Source: Epithemia pelagica
Lineage: Eukaryota; Bacillariophyta; Bacillariophyceae; Surirellales; Surirellaceae
Assembly (NCBI GenBank): GCA_946965045.2
Contig: OX337238.1
Span: forward strand, 3,224,001-3,288,000
Length of the DNA stretch: 64,000 bases
Direction of reading: 5' to 3'
Part shown: positions 13,001-21,900 of the stretch, one piece after another
Layout: each line of letters starts with the position of its first letter
Position numbering within the stretch: position 1 is the stretch's first letter
Notes under the pieces: model-generated
Databases searched by the model: none
Seen by the model: the letters and a program-made list of their open reading frames with translations, nothing else
Told to the model about the DNA's origin: nothing
Position numbers and translations under genes: made by a program

Positions 13001-13175
13001 CCGGCGGTGGGTCACCCCCGACACGAGTGCCGGTTGCAGAGGTCGGTCCCACGTTTTGGCGTGAGGTACGATCTCCACTTTCCGAGACTCCGGGATTTCC
13101 ACTTCCCCTACCAGTTCCACCTCCTTCGGCCGCCGCAGCAGCCGCTTTCGTGTTCGCTCGCGTTGATGTAGTCAT
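6924..13175 (-). CDS. Gag-Pol polyprotein of copia element 1 (2,083 aa)
   Basis: I start at ATG 13175-13173, because the open frame above it begins only with TTG. The first 170 or so residues are a Gly/Ala/Pro-rich low-complexity tract. A Gag region follows and ends in an RGG-box-like Arg/Gly tract rather than an obvious CCHC knuckle. The protease-like motif is ADTCCAGRNW (about residue 705), unusual against the common D(S/T)G(A). Integrase acidic residues occur at VFTDGQF (about 975), LTADLAG and NHKAEREIG. RT spans roughly 1500-1700 with ALYGLKSSGASW and YVDD (about 1650). RNase H starts near FVDADHAG (about 1865) and includes the copia-typical WYSKRQNTVETSS. The C-terminus is encoded by the 3' LTR. 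The single frame covers gag and pol, so Gag excess would need another mechanism. Confidence 0.93.
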   Translation of the reverse strand: MTTSTRANTKAAAAAAEGGGTGRGSGNPGVSESGDRTSRQNVGPTSATGTRVGGDPPPGRTFRTPGAGTAAGTSAGGVAPGMGVPGGAPGTGGGSAGAGTAGIGGAGVGAGAGGGGAPGGGAGGGAGGGAGGGGAGGGGAGGGGAGGAGGGGGAGGGGGGGAVPPGVPPPPPPLSAVGLALTTCGANPYEIYALEHTERLNTIEAFGRMTSDDVTSLVSRLEKRPYPHNVAIPTSVVKNIQGLCFWSAQARRQGRRLNYGDFDQDALSESLDAMEIQAEKTTSPDIKPSALKEEDWEDWSQEFPTYLSHILGKQKAPLDYVIRPDLDPSHVFASTREQELYSYPLGGPYYWEDNKEVFRLLSDLVKDQPATWIQPFQASQDGRRAWLALVDHFDGGGQKEKRISRAEAVLESIFYQNERVFSFDAYSARLLRAFRTLETTPNRRMPSNQVRILLENIKIASAKFAVIKGHVRTNYRSDLHGAIAYISREISELFPDTSVNNRRNQGRHRFVSEAASQQAPASNRPRNFAGLSHNNGIYTFFGVDVTDVTRRFSSQEMVTLGPQGQAYVHQERARIRGGGRGGAGRGFGGRGRGGRGGGAGGRNIQEIQTADQSIVTDITSNDQGERSEAGTNNGDRGSMNGRRFGNGAYGNDENGSTTGGSRSGRVSVVNCGPQRRVGKVEKGWLLDEETEGKTGNNEMDTMADTCCAGRNWKLIETTGMECTVNDFAGNQVGKASVPVATCATVVREEKSGLEVVLIGHQMLWFGNRLDKSLLNQNQIRHAGHDLRDDPTKMNEGFGIWAEGMHIPFKINGTTVYFESRAPSAQDMERLPSITITRQEMWDPQNVDLTQMDSTPHGESYGIGAAEIGHVSSLLTPDGISSKLSSIPRVRQVESSRHSAVTAETISRKWKIGLDSARATLRVTTQQGIRTAVSPITRRYRVDNLALHRNRLQARMYTDTLFSKTLSLSGNKCAQVFTDGQFTAVYPLASKAQVGQALSQFIDEVGIPDRLTADLAGEQTGSSTLFQKLVRVHRIDMQWAEKHTGKQNHKAEREIGLLKQRWQRRMAESNVPKRLWDFGLVYEAGILSRVARGHDGRSGIERLAGETPDISEWIDFSFYNLVWYHNNVKVDATEDPVQLGRWLGIAHRIGSDLCYWILTKAGKVIARTTVQHVTDNDMTKPDVAERVRQFTLIVEERLNDSGFTDENGNGPGFLEDVDLVEEERGRVGIVPTDEEYGDMVVTERPDADEYGDGYDEYIGAQVRVEDGGEGLLGTVTKRQKGLDGKPLGKANRNLIFDTRTYEVSFPGGVIHEYTANMVAENLFSRLDNEGKRHVVITEVVGHRRNGDAVAKDDGYHYSSNGNKHPRRTTKGWEIAVECRDGNQIWVPLREAKEGYPVELAEYAVAHGIADEPAFKCWVPQTINHLRRLVKKVKKKYWKTTHKYGIKLPHSVEEALKIDELTGTDFWRKAIDKELKVVKVAWEAREDLDINEVRAGRQLIGYTEIKCHMVFDVKMDLTRKARLVAGGHMTDAPASLTYSSVVSRDSIRIAFLIASLSGLKVLACDIGNAYLNAPCREKIWFRGGPEVGHECEGKVCVMERALYGLKSSGASWRATLMMTLYDMGFVDTQADACVLRRKRKKETGEEYYELILVYVDDILLVSHEPQPVLDEIDKHYKIKAGSTGEPTIYLGAQIYKHNLPNGSWAWGMTSEKYFTNAVRIVEELLKEDGQGKHLKTTARVPVVSSYIPETDVSPELEPRLTSRYQQLIGILRWAVELGRVDIYLEVSLLSQYLANPRVGHLDAAYHIFAFLKTHPKLKIVFDPKDVVLDEQCFAQVAVDAWKEFYGDVVEEIPTSMPEPLGKPISMTCFVDADHAGNLVTRRSHTGIIIFLQNAPILWYSKRQNTVETSSFGSEFVALRIAKEMIVGLRYKLRMFGVPIVGPASILCDNRGVVKNTSLPASILNKRHNAINYHSVREAVAASIIRVGKEDTESNIADLLTKIPPQDRWNALISQFTYSSAFGPGGPPSIPTAGINPALLYFSSPQYSGTVALAGTVLFGSIRHSGLNPLGMERSLPFTGSLVFMR
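7018..7032 (-). promoter_or_regulatory. Possible polypurine tract of element 1
   Basis: On the minus strand the bases just upstream of the 3' LTR read gcggggac. This is a short G-rich run in the position expected for plus-strand priming. It is weak as a purine tract and is called on position. Confidence 0.35.
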
Positions 13176-13201
13176 TCTCTTAGCCTTCAAAGTTCAAACA
13201 G

Positions 13202-13219
13202 ACGATGGGTCTGATAAAC
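13202..13219 (-). promoter_or_regulatory. Possible primer-binding site of element 1
   Basis: Immediately inside the 5' LTR the minus strand reads gtttatcagaccc. Its tatcaga core matches the initiator-Met PBS common in copia elements, but the usual leading TGG is absent. Only 44 bases separate the LTR from the polyprotein ATG, an unusually short leader. Confidence 0.4.
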
Positions 13220-13376
13220 TGTCTTATTTCCACCGATAGAATCCTCGTAAAAGAAAGACTAAGATAAGATCTTATACTACATTCAACGCATGAAAACAAG
13301 TGAGCCGGTAAACGGTAATGACCGTTCCATTCCCAATGGATTGAGTCCCGAATGACGTATCGACCCGAATAAGACA
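13220..13376 (-). repeat. 5' LTR of copia element 1
   Basis: A 157-bp direct repeat of 6861-7017 with TG...CA ends, followed by the second GTAG target-site copy at 13377-13380. Confidence 0.95.
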
Positions 13377-13380
13377 GTAG

Positions 13381-14113
13381 AAAAAGGTTACGACAACCGG
13401 TCGTATTGCTATTCGGCTCTCTTTTCTTCTACCAAAACTATGTCGACGACTTGCCCCCTTGCCAGTTGCCAGAGAGCTAGGAGTACTATGCTAACAACCA
13501 CTATCACCACACGACCACAAACAGATTCCAAAGCAACGGGACACAGCATGTGACACTTTGACAAAGGCGAACGGATCCTGCCCCACTACAAGACACAAAA
13601 AGAAAGACTAGAAAAGGGGAAAAAATACACTTCCGTTTCCAAGAACTATATGACGAACCAACAATACCACGCGGCTTGGGCGAATGCCGACCTCAGTTGG
13701 AATCCTGCACAATGCACAACAAGTAACCGAGATTTCAGCAACAAAGTGAACCCTCTGATTCGTACAGCTCCATGGCATTCTTGGTGTGGTGTCACACAAT
13801 AAGAAAGCGAGATTGCGCAGTCTCGTAGGTGAAGACCTAGTAGTAGCTCGACAAGAGGTTTTATCCTCTAGAATAATTATGTACTTGGTTGTTCTCGACT
13901 AATAGGGCGCTTTTTCAACAAAGACCACTTTCGACCCGTGTCTTTCCTTGTAGACACGTATTAGTATTATGTTGTTTGAAGCCCAACCGAATCGGGCTCA
14001 CACAGACAACAATGATGATTTGGATGGGCCGGTGATGTTTGCCAGTGCTCGTGTTGCAGTGACAGTCGTGAACTTTGCAAGTTGGTTCTTTTTGTGCTTG
14101 TGTACGTCAATAT
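13381..14113. other. Intergenic stretch, no gene recognised
   Basis: No frame has convincing coding character. A segment at about 13490-13555 resembles 16210-16310 (shared patches ccacaa-gattcc-aa-caacggg-acaca), suggesting another old dispersed repeat. Confidence 0.4.
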
Positions 14114-14521
14114 TTATGGAGACTGGCGAGGAACAAGTGACTGGATTTGCAATCCGGAGAGATCCAACAAACGTTTGAACACCAGAGAATGTTTGTCTAC
14201 CAGTCTAACCCGGCTGCAATAAACACCATCTTGTCCATTTAGCCTCGAATTACCAAAACGAACAATCCCACTTGCAAGGGCGACCATGCATGGCGAATAA
14301 AGCACCAAGGGGTCAGTTCCAGGGAATTTCCACGAAACCTTTCGTTGCGTGTCAAATACGAATAGATAGCCAGTCAACGCTGGACAGAGCAGCAAACAGG
14401 ATCTTTCTCGATTCATCACAGACCGCCCTTCTTCTTGCCATTCTGGCGCCTTCCATTGTAGAGGTTCATGGTTGATATTGTCGTCGTCGGTTCTAAACAA
14501 CACGAGTCCTGACGTAAACAA
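14114..14521 (-). pseudogene. Internally deleted kelch-gene copy
   Basis: This 136-codon frame has no ATG at its start. Its first 30 or so residues (SGLVLFRTDDDN...) match the beginning of the kelch gene at 62082-63254. It then jumps to that gene's C-terminus (VFDTQRKVSW, LVDKHSLVFKRLLDLS, IQSLVPR). About 260 residues, including both kelch repeats, are missing, yet the frame is intact across the join. The homologous sequence continues upstream on the minus strand to about 14600 (VVSNEHKER in translation). A non-functional segmental copy is the best reading. Confidence 0.75.
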
Positions 14522-15473
14522 TTGTGGAAAGGAGCCACCGTTTCGTTTCTTTCTTTGTGCTCGTTTGACACAACTCCAATGGTTTTATGCGCCCGCCTAC
14601 GAACCGTCTGGATATCGTTGGGCGTGAGTGTGTGTGTAGTATCGACACGCTTCCCCGAACGTTCCACGCACGATCGTTGGAGGTTTTGAAGGGTCGTTTC
14701 AGTACGACTGTAGCGGTCATGTGCACCGGGCGAGACCGCATCGTAGCGAACACAATTGTTGCGCTACTTCCACTGCTGGAAATGACCCATGAACACGACG
14801 TTCCGGACATTCTTGTTGGTTGCTCGTTTTGCGTGTGTCGAAACGCATCCCCGCAAATTCCACGCTCGATCGTTTTGAGGATTTTGTGGATACATGTTCG
14901 TCCAAACGCATTTAGAGGGTAACAGCACGTGCACCAGGAAACAGAGTTTGTTCCTCGACACTGTAGGATATCTATGTCGGGAAACAGGTGCACGTATCCC
15001 TCTCGTCCTCTCGCTGGTGGAGGGTCGCCAGCAACATATATACTTGAGTGGACCAAAGTTTTGTCGTCCTCTTTTGCTGGAGGACCACTCCACAGGGTCA
15101 CTCTTTTGTGTTTCACACAATACCCTGGATATCAACGAACCAGCCCTGCGCCTCGAATCCGTACTTGGAGTCCATGCAAGAACAAACAAGAGGGATCGTT
15201 CGCAACGACCAGTCAGTCTTGTCGAACGGATCCTCGACCAGTCAGTCTTGTCGAACGGATCCTATTCCTCGAGGTTCATTTATTTGGAAAATCCGATTTT
15301 CCATTCCTTGAGGTGATATATATCTGTCGATTCCCATTATTCTCACTGGACACACGACTCGAACAGATTCCTTCCAAACAGGACCCTAGGCCTACCAACG
15401 CTTGTTCGAGTGCGGACTTTTCCGTTGTATAGGGTCGTTGCTGTGAGACGTCGTTGCTCTTGGACCGGAACCC
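14522..15473. other. Repeat-rich flank of the kelch copy
   Basis: Two diverged copies of a motif close to GATCGNGCGTGGAA (minus strand) lie about 190 bp apart near 14670 and 14865; the same motif occurs near 61775 and 61950 by the intact kelch gene. A further block near 15250-15325, read on the minus strand, matches 60555-60655. A 20-bp unit, gaccagtcagtcttgtcgaa, is repeated in tandem near 15208-15260. Long frames here look like by-products of the repeats. Confidence 0.5.
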
Positions 15474-15990
15474 CCGTTTGACAAACGGCGTGCCTCTTCT
15501 TACCCGGTAGTTATAGATCTCGCAAGCGTGCTTGTCCCCCACTTTGAACAGCGAGACTTGCCCGCACCAACAGGAGAAACGCCGTTCCATGCCGTTGCTC
15601 TCGTCGTCATCCATGTAAAGATGGTAGTTCCATTGCTAACAAGATCATCCTTGTCCTTGTTTATGCTCTCTTCGCAACCGTAAAAAAACTACTGAATTTT
15701 CTTTCGACCGTATCACTGTCGTTGCAAGATGAATGGAACTCGCATCTTGTGAATCCAGCAGAAAACACCAATGTCAAGGGAGTCATGAAGCACAATAAGG
15801 GAGTCAAGAACGACAATCCGAGTTGGACGGAACTGAAAAACACTCGTACAATAGCAGGCCTTTTGCGACTGTTTCTTTTTTCGTTGCATTTCCTTTCGAG
15901 ACATGAGGACGAGATATTGTCAAGCAGAACGGATTACCATTCGCTGTACAGAAGAGGCGAGAATCCAACCATTGTCCTTGCCAACAAGAA
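15474..15990 (+). repeat. Diverged dispersed repeat, copy 2
   Basis: Matches 1-500 in order and orientation. A fragment is also recognisable on the minus strand at about 60330-60420 (gttggac-gaac-gaa-aacac core). Together with the kelch copy it forms a block that appears inverted around 60330-63254. Confidence 0.6.
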
Positions 15991-16553
15991 GTTTTGGGTG
16001 TTGTTCCCCAAACTAATACAATCAATAGAATGAGAATGTGACCATCGCTGAACACCCATCCAACGAACTGGTCGGCGGGCGCGCCTGCGCATGACCCACT
16101 TCGGTGTGGTCGCGGTAAGAATCGGTCCTCGTGTGTCTCATGAGAGAGACAAAACCATGGGAGTAATAATAATATTACGCTCCTATTCTATTTGATTCAC
16201 ACCATGGGAACAACCACAATCGCACGAAACCAACCGCAACCACAACCAACAACCAACAACCAACAACCACAACGGATTCCGAACCAACGGGGACACACTT
16301 GTTTCTGGACCCTTGTCTTGCATTCCTTCCGTTTGTCAAAGAACGACATTGTGGTGTAGTAGTAGGTAGGTGTATCCGAGAAAGGATACAACTATAGCAA
16401 CGAAATGACCCACAGATTCTATAGAGAAGCGCGCGCAAGTGTTGTTACAAGTATACAAAACTCAAGAAATATAGATAGATAGATAGATGGATGGATCGAT
16501 TCCAGCGGCACGAGCACGACGGTTGGATCCCGCCCCGTTTCTCTTGTGGTTTA
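15991..16553. other. 3' flank of the first TM-family gene, with microsatellite
   Basis: No gene seen. A heptamer-like tandem repeat of CAACCAA lies at about 16228-16268 and a GATA-type run near 16470-16498. The right end is the 3' untranslated side of the minus-strand gene ending at 16554. Confidence 0.5.
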
Positions 16554-17954
16554 TTAGGACCGACCCGCCGTTAGTTTGTCGACCAAGGGACGCCAGAGCA
16601 TCCACGAAGAAGAGGATGATGCAGTTTCCAAAGAAGAAGGCTCTTCGGGGATTGCCGGTGCCGACGTCCACCACGTCCACGTCTCAGCTAATTGCGTCGC
16701 CAGTGATTGCAATTGATTTGGTGCTTGATCCGAGAGGCACCACCACACCATGGCCGACCCAGCCACCACTAGAAGGAGCAGGGTTAGGAACACGGACGAC
16801 AGTGACGCTTTGGAGGAGGAGACGAGTGGTTCTGTAGCAGAAGCAGTGAGGGGCAGGTCACGTGTGGCAGCGACCGTCGTGGTGGTGGACTCGGGAGAAA
16901 CTTGGTTTGGTTCTGCTGGCGTGCTCGTGGTTGTAGTGGTTGGAACGGATGCTTGTGGAGTCGTAGTAGTACTAGTAGTAGTCGGAATGTCGTCCTCCAA
17001 CACTGCCGAGGAGGCTTCGGACATGCTCGTCTTGGAGGCGGTTGACGTGGGAGACAAGGCGGGTGTCGTCGTCATTGTGGTCGGTGCCGCCGCTGGCTTG
17101 GTCGTGGTAGTCGGTGTCGTCTTGTTGGACGTTTTGGGTGTATTGGTCGTGAGAGCGGGCGACACGGTCGTCGTACCTCCCGTTTTGGACTTTGCCGACG
17201 AAGCGCGTGGTGTCACGACGGCTGGCATGGAATTGGTACGGTCCTGGCGATTATTGTTCCGTCCAAAAATGCGTCGCAACGAGCGCGTGGATTGGACCGA
17301 TTGGGCATCGCCATTCGTGGCCAAGCGTCCACCCCCCAAGCGGGTCGAAGTGACATTGCGCCGGACACTGGCATTCCCATTCCCCGAATTGTTGCGCCAG
17401 GACGATCGCAACCGTTGGGCCAATCGCAAGCGACGACTGCGCACCGACGCCGTGGTGGAGGTGGTCAAGGTACTGGCATCGTCTGCTAACGAGGAGGATG
17501 AGGGTTCCTGTTCCAACAGTGCGGGTGTGGTGGAATTCAAGCCAGCACCCGTGGTTTGTTGCAAGCGCTTGACAAATTTGGCCGTGCGACGTTGCGGAAC
17601 ATTCCAGGTTTCATGGTCGAGCAACAATTGCGCATGAATGGCCTTGACATCCATCATATTGCCGCCATTCTAAAAATACGAACCAAGGAACAAGGAAGGA
17701 AGGAAGGAAACGAGAAGAGAGAGCACAGCAAAAGAGAGACAGAGCAATAATCGTTAGAAGGAGATACACCAACAAACACGAGGCGACCCTTTCGAGTCGT
17801 GCTGTTGTTTTCAATCTAATCCATTGATTTCGTGTTTGGTGGTACAATAGCGGGTTCGTACCTGACGTTGTTGTACCATGAGTTGCTCAATGGTACGAGT
17901 CAATTCATCCGTTCGGGGAAGGTAGGTACGATTGCTCTTCTTGTTCATCATCAT
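16554..17954 (-). CDS. TM-family paralogue 1 (402 aa, two exons)
   Basis: Exon 1 is 17862-17954 (first ATG at 17954) and exon 2 is 16554-17669, with a phase-0 intron at 17670-17861. Exon 1 encodes RTYLPRTDELTRTIEQLM, alignable with exon 1 of paralogue 2 and the start of paralogue 3. Exon 2 opens with HAQLLLDHETWNVPQRRT, the family signature. A second conserved basic patch reads DAQSVQSTRSLRRIFGR. The middle is Ser/Thr-rich low complexity. One hydrophobic segment (VFLTLLLLVVAGSAMVWW, about residues 321-342) lies near the C-terminus, and the end carries WMLW. No signal peptide is seen, so a cytosol-facing N-terminus is plausible. I do not recognise the function; the signature block resembles a small helical module, perhaps HTH-like. 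Confidence 0.75.
17670..17861 (-). other. Predicted 192-bp intron of paralogue 1
   Basis: On the minus strand the donor is gtacga right after exon 1 (17861) and the acceptor is tatttttag ending at 17670. Phase 0 on both sides. Paralogue 2 has an intron at the corresponding place with very similar splice-site sequences (gtacgt, tatttatag). Confidence 0.8.
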
Positions 17955-18987
17955 GGTGGAATTGTTATTGCTCGTGGTGGTTATGGGTTATTCGTTCTTG
18001 TTGGAGGGATGTAGGTAGGTAGTGAAAACAGCTTTTTTGTGTGGAGGTGCGAAAGGCGTCTTCTCTTTCTGCTCTTGTTGGTTTCTCTCTCTCTCTCTCT
18101 CTCTTTGGTGTAGTTGAGGCAACCTCACACCACAAGATACTCCACAAAAGTAGGTAGAATGGACAAGATGAGGAAGACAACGATCCTGTCCTGAATGGGC
18201 GATGCAATCGTTATATATTGTATGCAGGACTTCCCAAGAGAGAGAGAGATCCACAAGCCATTGAATGACCGCTGTGACGGATCAATGGGGGATGTCTTGT
18301 TTTGGCGACGTCCTCGCTCGCTGATCTCGGGGTGGAGTCTCTCCGCGCGACACAGTGTGTTTCGAACCGGTTTTGCAAAACTATAGTGAAAACAGTATAT
18401 GAAAATGTCGCTTGTCGCGCAGGCCGCTCCACAGCGCCAACCAACCCTTTGACAAGACGGAGGTTTCAAGGTGCGACACACTATTCTATCTTGTGTAGGA
18501 ATTTGTCCCAGAAACGACACGGGGCCACCGCAACAGGACCCCTCTTCCCATGTACTCCTACTAGATATCTCAGTGACCCCATCAACCACATGAAACGATG
18601 CCACTGAGTCTCTCTCCTCGTCCACAAAGGGCTCTCTGTAGTATCCGAATCACATGAGAATAGCGCTGTCTGTCGGAATATCGTTGGAATATATCCTCGT
18701 CACTCTCGGTACCGAGAGGAGATGCTAGTGCTATCATAATCCAGTATCCATGGAATCAAAACGAGCGAGTTATGAATCTAGCAGTGCCCCCCAAAATTAG
18801 CTATATATATATATATCAAACATGTACCAAATAACGTGGATCCATCCATTCGTTGGGAACAACATGGACAGCAACTACCGTGTGGTTGCTCTCTCCGTGT
18901 GCTGTGCTGTGCTGTGCTGTGCTGCGCTGTAGTGTGAAACGTTGCGTTGGAATTGCCGTGTGTGTGTGCGTGCGTCTCTTTTTTTTT
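17955..18987. other. Intergenic region between paralogues 1 and 2
   Basis: No gene seen. It holds a CT microsatellite at about 18083-18104, a TA run at 18802-18816 and a GTGCT pentamer array at 18899-18928. It contains the upstream region of paralogue 1 and the 3' flank of paralogue 2. Confidence 0.6.
18899..18928. repeat. GTGCT pentanucleotide microsatellite
   Basis: Five perfect GTGCT units followed by one GCGCT unit. Confidence 0.9.
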
Positions 18988-21900
18988 TTAATTCAGGGTC
19001 GTGGCCGCCGTCAGTGTGGCTTGTTTCCACCAGTAGGCCGTTTGTCCCAGCCACTCTTGGACACGACGAGTCGTCGTCTCGGCAGTGGTTCGTTGATTAG
19101 TCAGCGAGGCAGTCTGGGACCTCTGGTCCTTGTCGTTGTTGCAGCTGCTGCCTCCCAGAGCGGATGTGAGGGAATTCCACGTGGATACTCGGGCGGCCAG
19201 GACGGTCGACCAGGCCGCTTGAATCTGCGTCTTGCCCTGTTCCACCACGGGCAAGGACAACCATTGCTTGGGAGACAACCACATGGCGGGGTGATGACGG
19301 ATGCGAATGCTGGTATGGCTCAGGGATGGTTCCACAATCGGTTTCGTCTCGTCCTTGGTATCGTCCTTGTTGGAGTTCCACAGGCGCGACGACAGCCACT
19401 TGGGAGGTGCCAAGCGGCGACTAGTACTAGTAGTAGCACTCGAATCCTGTTCGTTAGCTACTTCCTCTGCCGCCGCCATGTCATTTACCACATCAGGATC
19501 ATCCTGTAGAGTTTCCGGAACGACCCGTTCGGTATGCTCGTCTTGTTTCTCTTGGTTGGAGGAGGTGTCCTCGTCTGCCTTGTTGTGGTGGTGGTGAAAG
19601 AAGGATGAGAGTGTCGGAGTTGCAACCTCGAACTTTTCTTCCTCCGCCTCGACGTGCTTGATTTCTGGTTCGGTAGCTTCAGTTTGTGGGCTCGAGACGG
19701 GGACGGATTCTTCCTGTGCTGCTTCTTCCAGTTCGAATTCCTCCTCGACCACCACTTTCTCGGCAGCTTCTCCTGGCCCGGTTGTCAATGGGACTGGAAC
19801 CTCCTCCTCCTCTTCTTCTTCTTCTTCTTTCTCCTCCTCCTCAATTTCTTGTTTCGAGGGTGCTGCAGTATGCTCTACGCTAAGAGGGGACGACGACTCG
19901 AGAATGGTTCGCACTTGGTCCAACAAGCCAGAAGAGGCATGAATACCCTCCTGGTCGTTTGCCTTTTCCTCCGGACCAAGAATGCTCCATCCCGTCACGC
20001 GTTCCAGGACATCAAAACATTGGGTCGATCCATTCTTGGTTTCCATAAAACACCACGAACCACCCAGAGACGCCACGACCAGCAAGGACATCAACACCGG
20101 CACAATTAACCAGGTCCAAGACTTGGGTTCCTGTCCTTGGGGAGTGGCTTCCCTTGTTTCGACCACAGGCACAACAATACTTCGGTCCATGCTCTTTGGC
20201 TCTGGATCTTGTTGGGGCACCGGGATTCCTTCCTCTGGTTCCTCCTCCTTCTTGACTGGCTTGGTTTCGGGACCAACAAGCTCTTCTGCATGAGGCGTCA
20301 AGGTTCGAGCGGTTGCACCGACCATCCAATCGGCTGACGGATCGTTCTTGTCCGTCTCCACCAAAAGAGGAGTCGTTTCCTGAACAGACACCTTTTCCTC
20401 TTCTTCTTTTTCAGATTCCAATGGTGCAGCCGGAGACTGTGGTGCCTTGGCATTGTCCATGGCTTCGTCACTCGAGACGGATGGAAGAGGAGCAGCAGCG
20501 TTGGCCCAGACCAACCAATTGGGCGAGTTCTCATTCGACTGTCCCTCATTTGGTTCGAGATGCAGGTCTGTGAGAGTGACGGTCTGCATGATATCCTCGC
20601 GGTCCGTGGTGTTTGCTGGAGTGACAAACGTGCTGGTCGGTGTAGGAGGCAGCTGCTGATGGCCTGGGGTGGGACCCTTGCCCTGGGCCCATAACATCCA
20701 ATTGGGTTGTGGTTCTTGTCCTTGCAGTGGGGTCTCGTCCAATGTGGTCTCGGTAACAGTTTCGGTTGATGGTGGCGCATCACTTGCCTCGGTCAAGTCT
20801 TGTTGTCCAAGAATCGTGGTCAATTCTTCCGTGGCAACCACTTCGTCGGGAACCAATGCCGTTGGCAAATCATCATCATCATCATCATCATGTTCTTCTT
20901 GTGTCGCCTGTTCTTCTTTGGTGTGTTGTGCTTCGTCGGGAGTCGGCGTATTCGGTGAATCTTGTGCCACCACCTCTGCGTACAATCGACGCGGTACTTC
21001 CTCGGATACCAATGCAGGTGCAACCTTCTTTGATTCCTCCACGGAGGCACTCAGGACAGGAGATTTGTCTTGGGTGTCATTGTCTTCTACTTCTTCTTTG
21101 GGTGGCATTTCCTGCAACATGTCCTCTGGTGGTTCTAGTTGTTCCTGTGGAGAAGGCATTTCGTCTCCCGCTCTCGTGTCGGTGACAGTGGTGGTGGCCA
21201 ATGTGACCGAACTAGGCTGATGAGGAAGTGCCTGAATCATGGGTTGCGGCTGTGGTGGCACTGGTGCGTCTCCCAGAGTGTCCGCTTTCGCGTCTTCTTC
21301 TTCTTCTTCTTCTTCTTCTTCTTCTTCTTCTTCTTCTTCTTCTTCTTCTTCTTCTTCTTCTTCTTCTTCTCTTTCTTGTGGGAGGCTTGGCAGAGCGACA
21401 GACTCTTCTTGTGCAAGAGTGTTGGTGTCCTCCTCTTCTCCAGCATTCGGCGCGGATGCTTCCCGAACTGGTTGTTCCGCTGCCTCCTCCTCTACCAACT
21501 CGGTCGCAAGTTTGACGACTGGAGCTGGTTCATCTGGCATTGTGTCAAGAGTCTCTTGCACGGGTTGCTCTGCTTGGAGTACGGATTCGGCGGCCGATTC
21601 CGGAACCCCTGCTTGGAGAGGAGCATCGTCTTTGTCTTTGTCTTCTTCTTCTTGTGTTTCGTGCCATTCCTTGGGTTCGTCGGCCGTTGGTTCCACCAAC
21701 GTTAAAATTTCGACCGCTCCAGCCGAGTCACTGCTTGTGGCCGTATCTTCTGTCGGTTGTGAGGCAATCTCGTCTTGAAGTTCCTTACCAGTATCGTCGT
21801 TGTTCGTGTCGCCGTCTTTGGGATCCGCAGGTGGTTGCAATTCCTGGTCGATGACAGGTTCCTCATCTGCCGTGTCACGTGGTTCTTCTTCTTCCAACTC

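Larger units (their letters stand above)
6861..13376 (-). mobile_element. Complete 6,516-bp Ty1/copia LTR retrotransposon, element 1
   Basis: Two 157-bp LTRs, identical by eye, bound the element. Each starts TGTCTTATT and ends AATAAGACA, a 9-bp terminal inverted repeat with canonical TG...CA ends. The flanks share GTAG (6857-6860 and 13377-13380) as a 4-bp target-site duplication. The minus-strand polyprotein is uninterrupted. Domain order integrase, RT, RNase H identifies copia. Identical LTRs and an open frame indicate a recent and perhaps still competent insertion. Confidence 0.95.

Noticed and set aside
12588-13239. Long plus-strand Pro-rich and Ser-rich frames
   Set aside because: They are complements of the Gly/Ala-rich N-terminus of the copia polyprotein, whose frame continues into recognisable domains on the minus strand.
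16750-17637. 295-codon plus-strand Val-rich frame
   Set aside because: It is the antisense shadow of the Ser/Thr-rich paralogue 1; the minus strand has splice sites, family motifs and a TM segment.
21139-21778. Plus-strand frames with poly-Ser, poly-Leu or poly-Phe
   Set aside because: They arise from reading the TTC microsatellite in three frames; the minus strand is part of a 1,400-codon frame with a TM segment and family signature.
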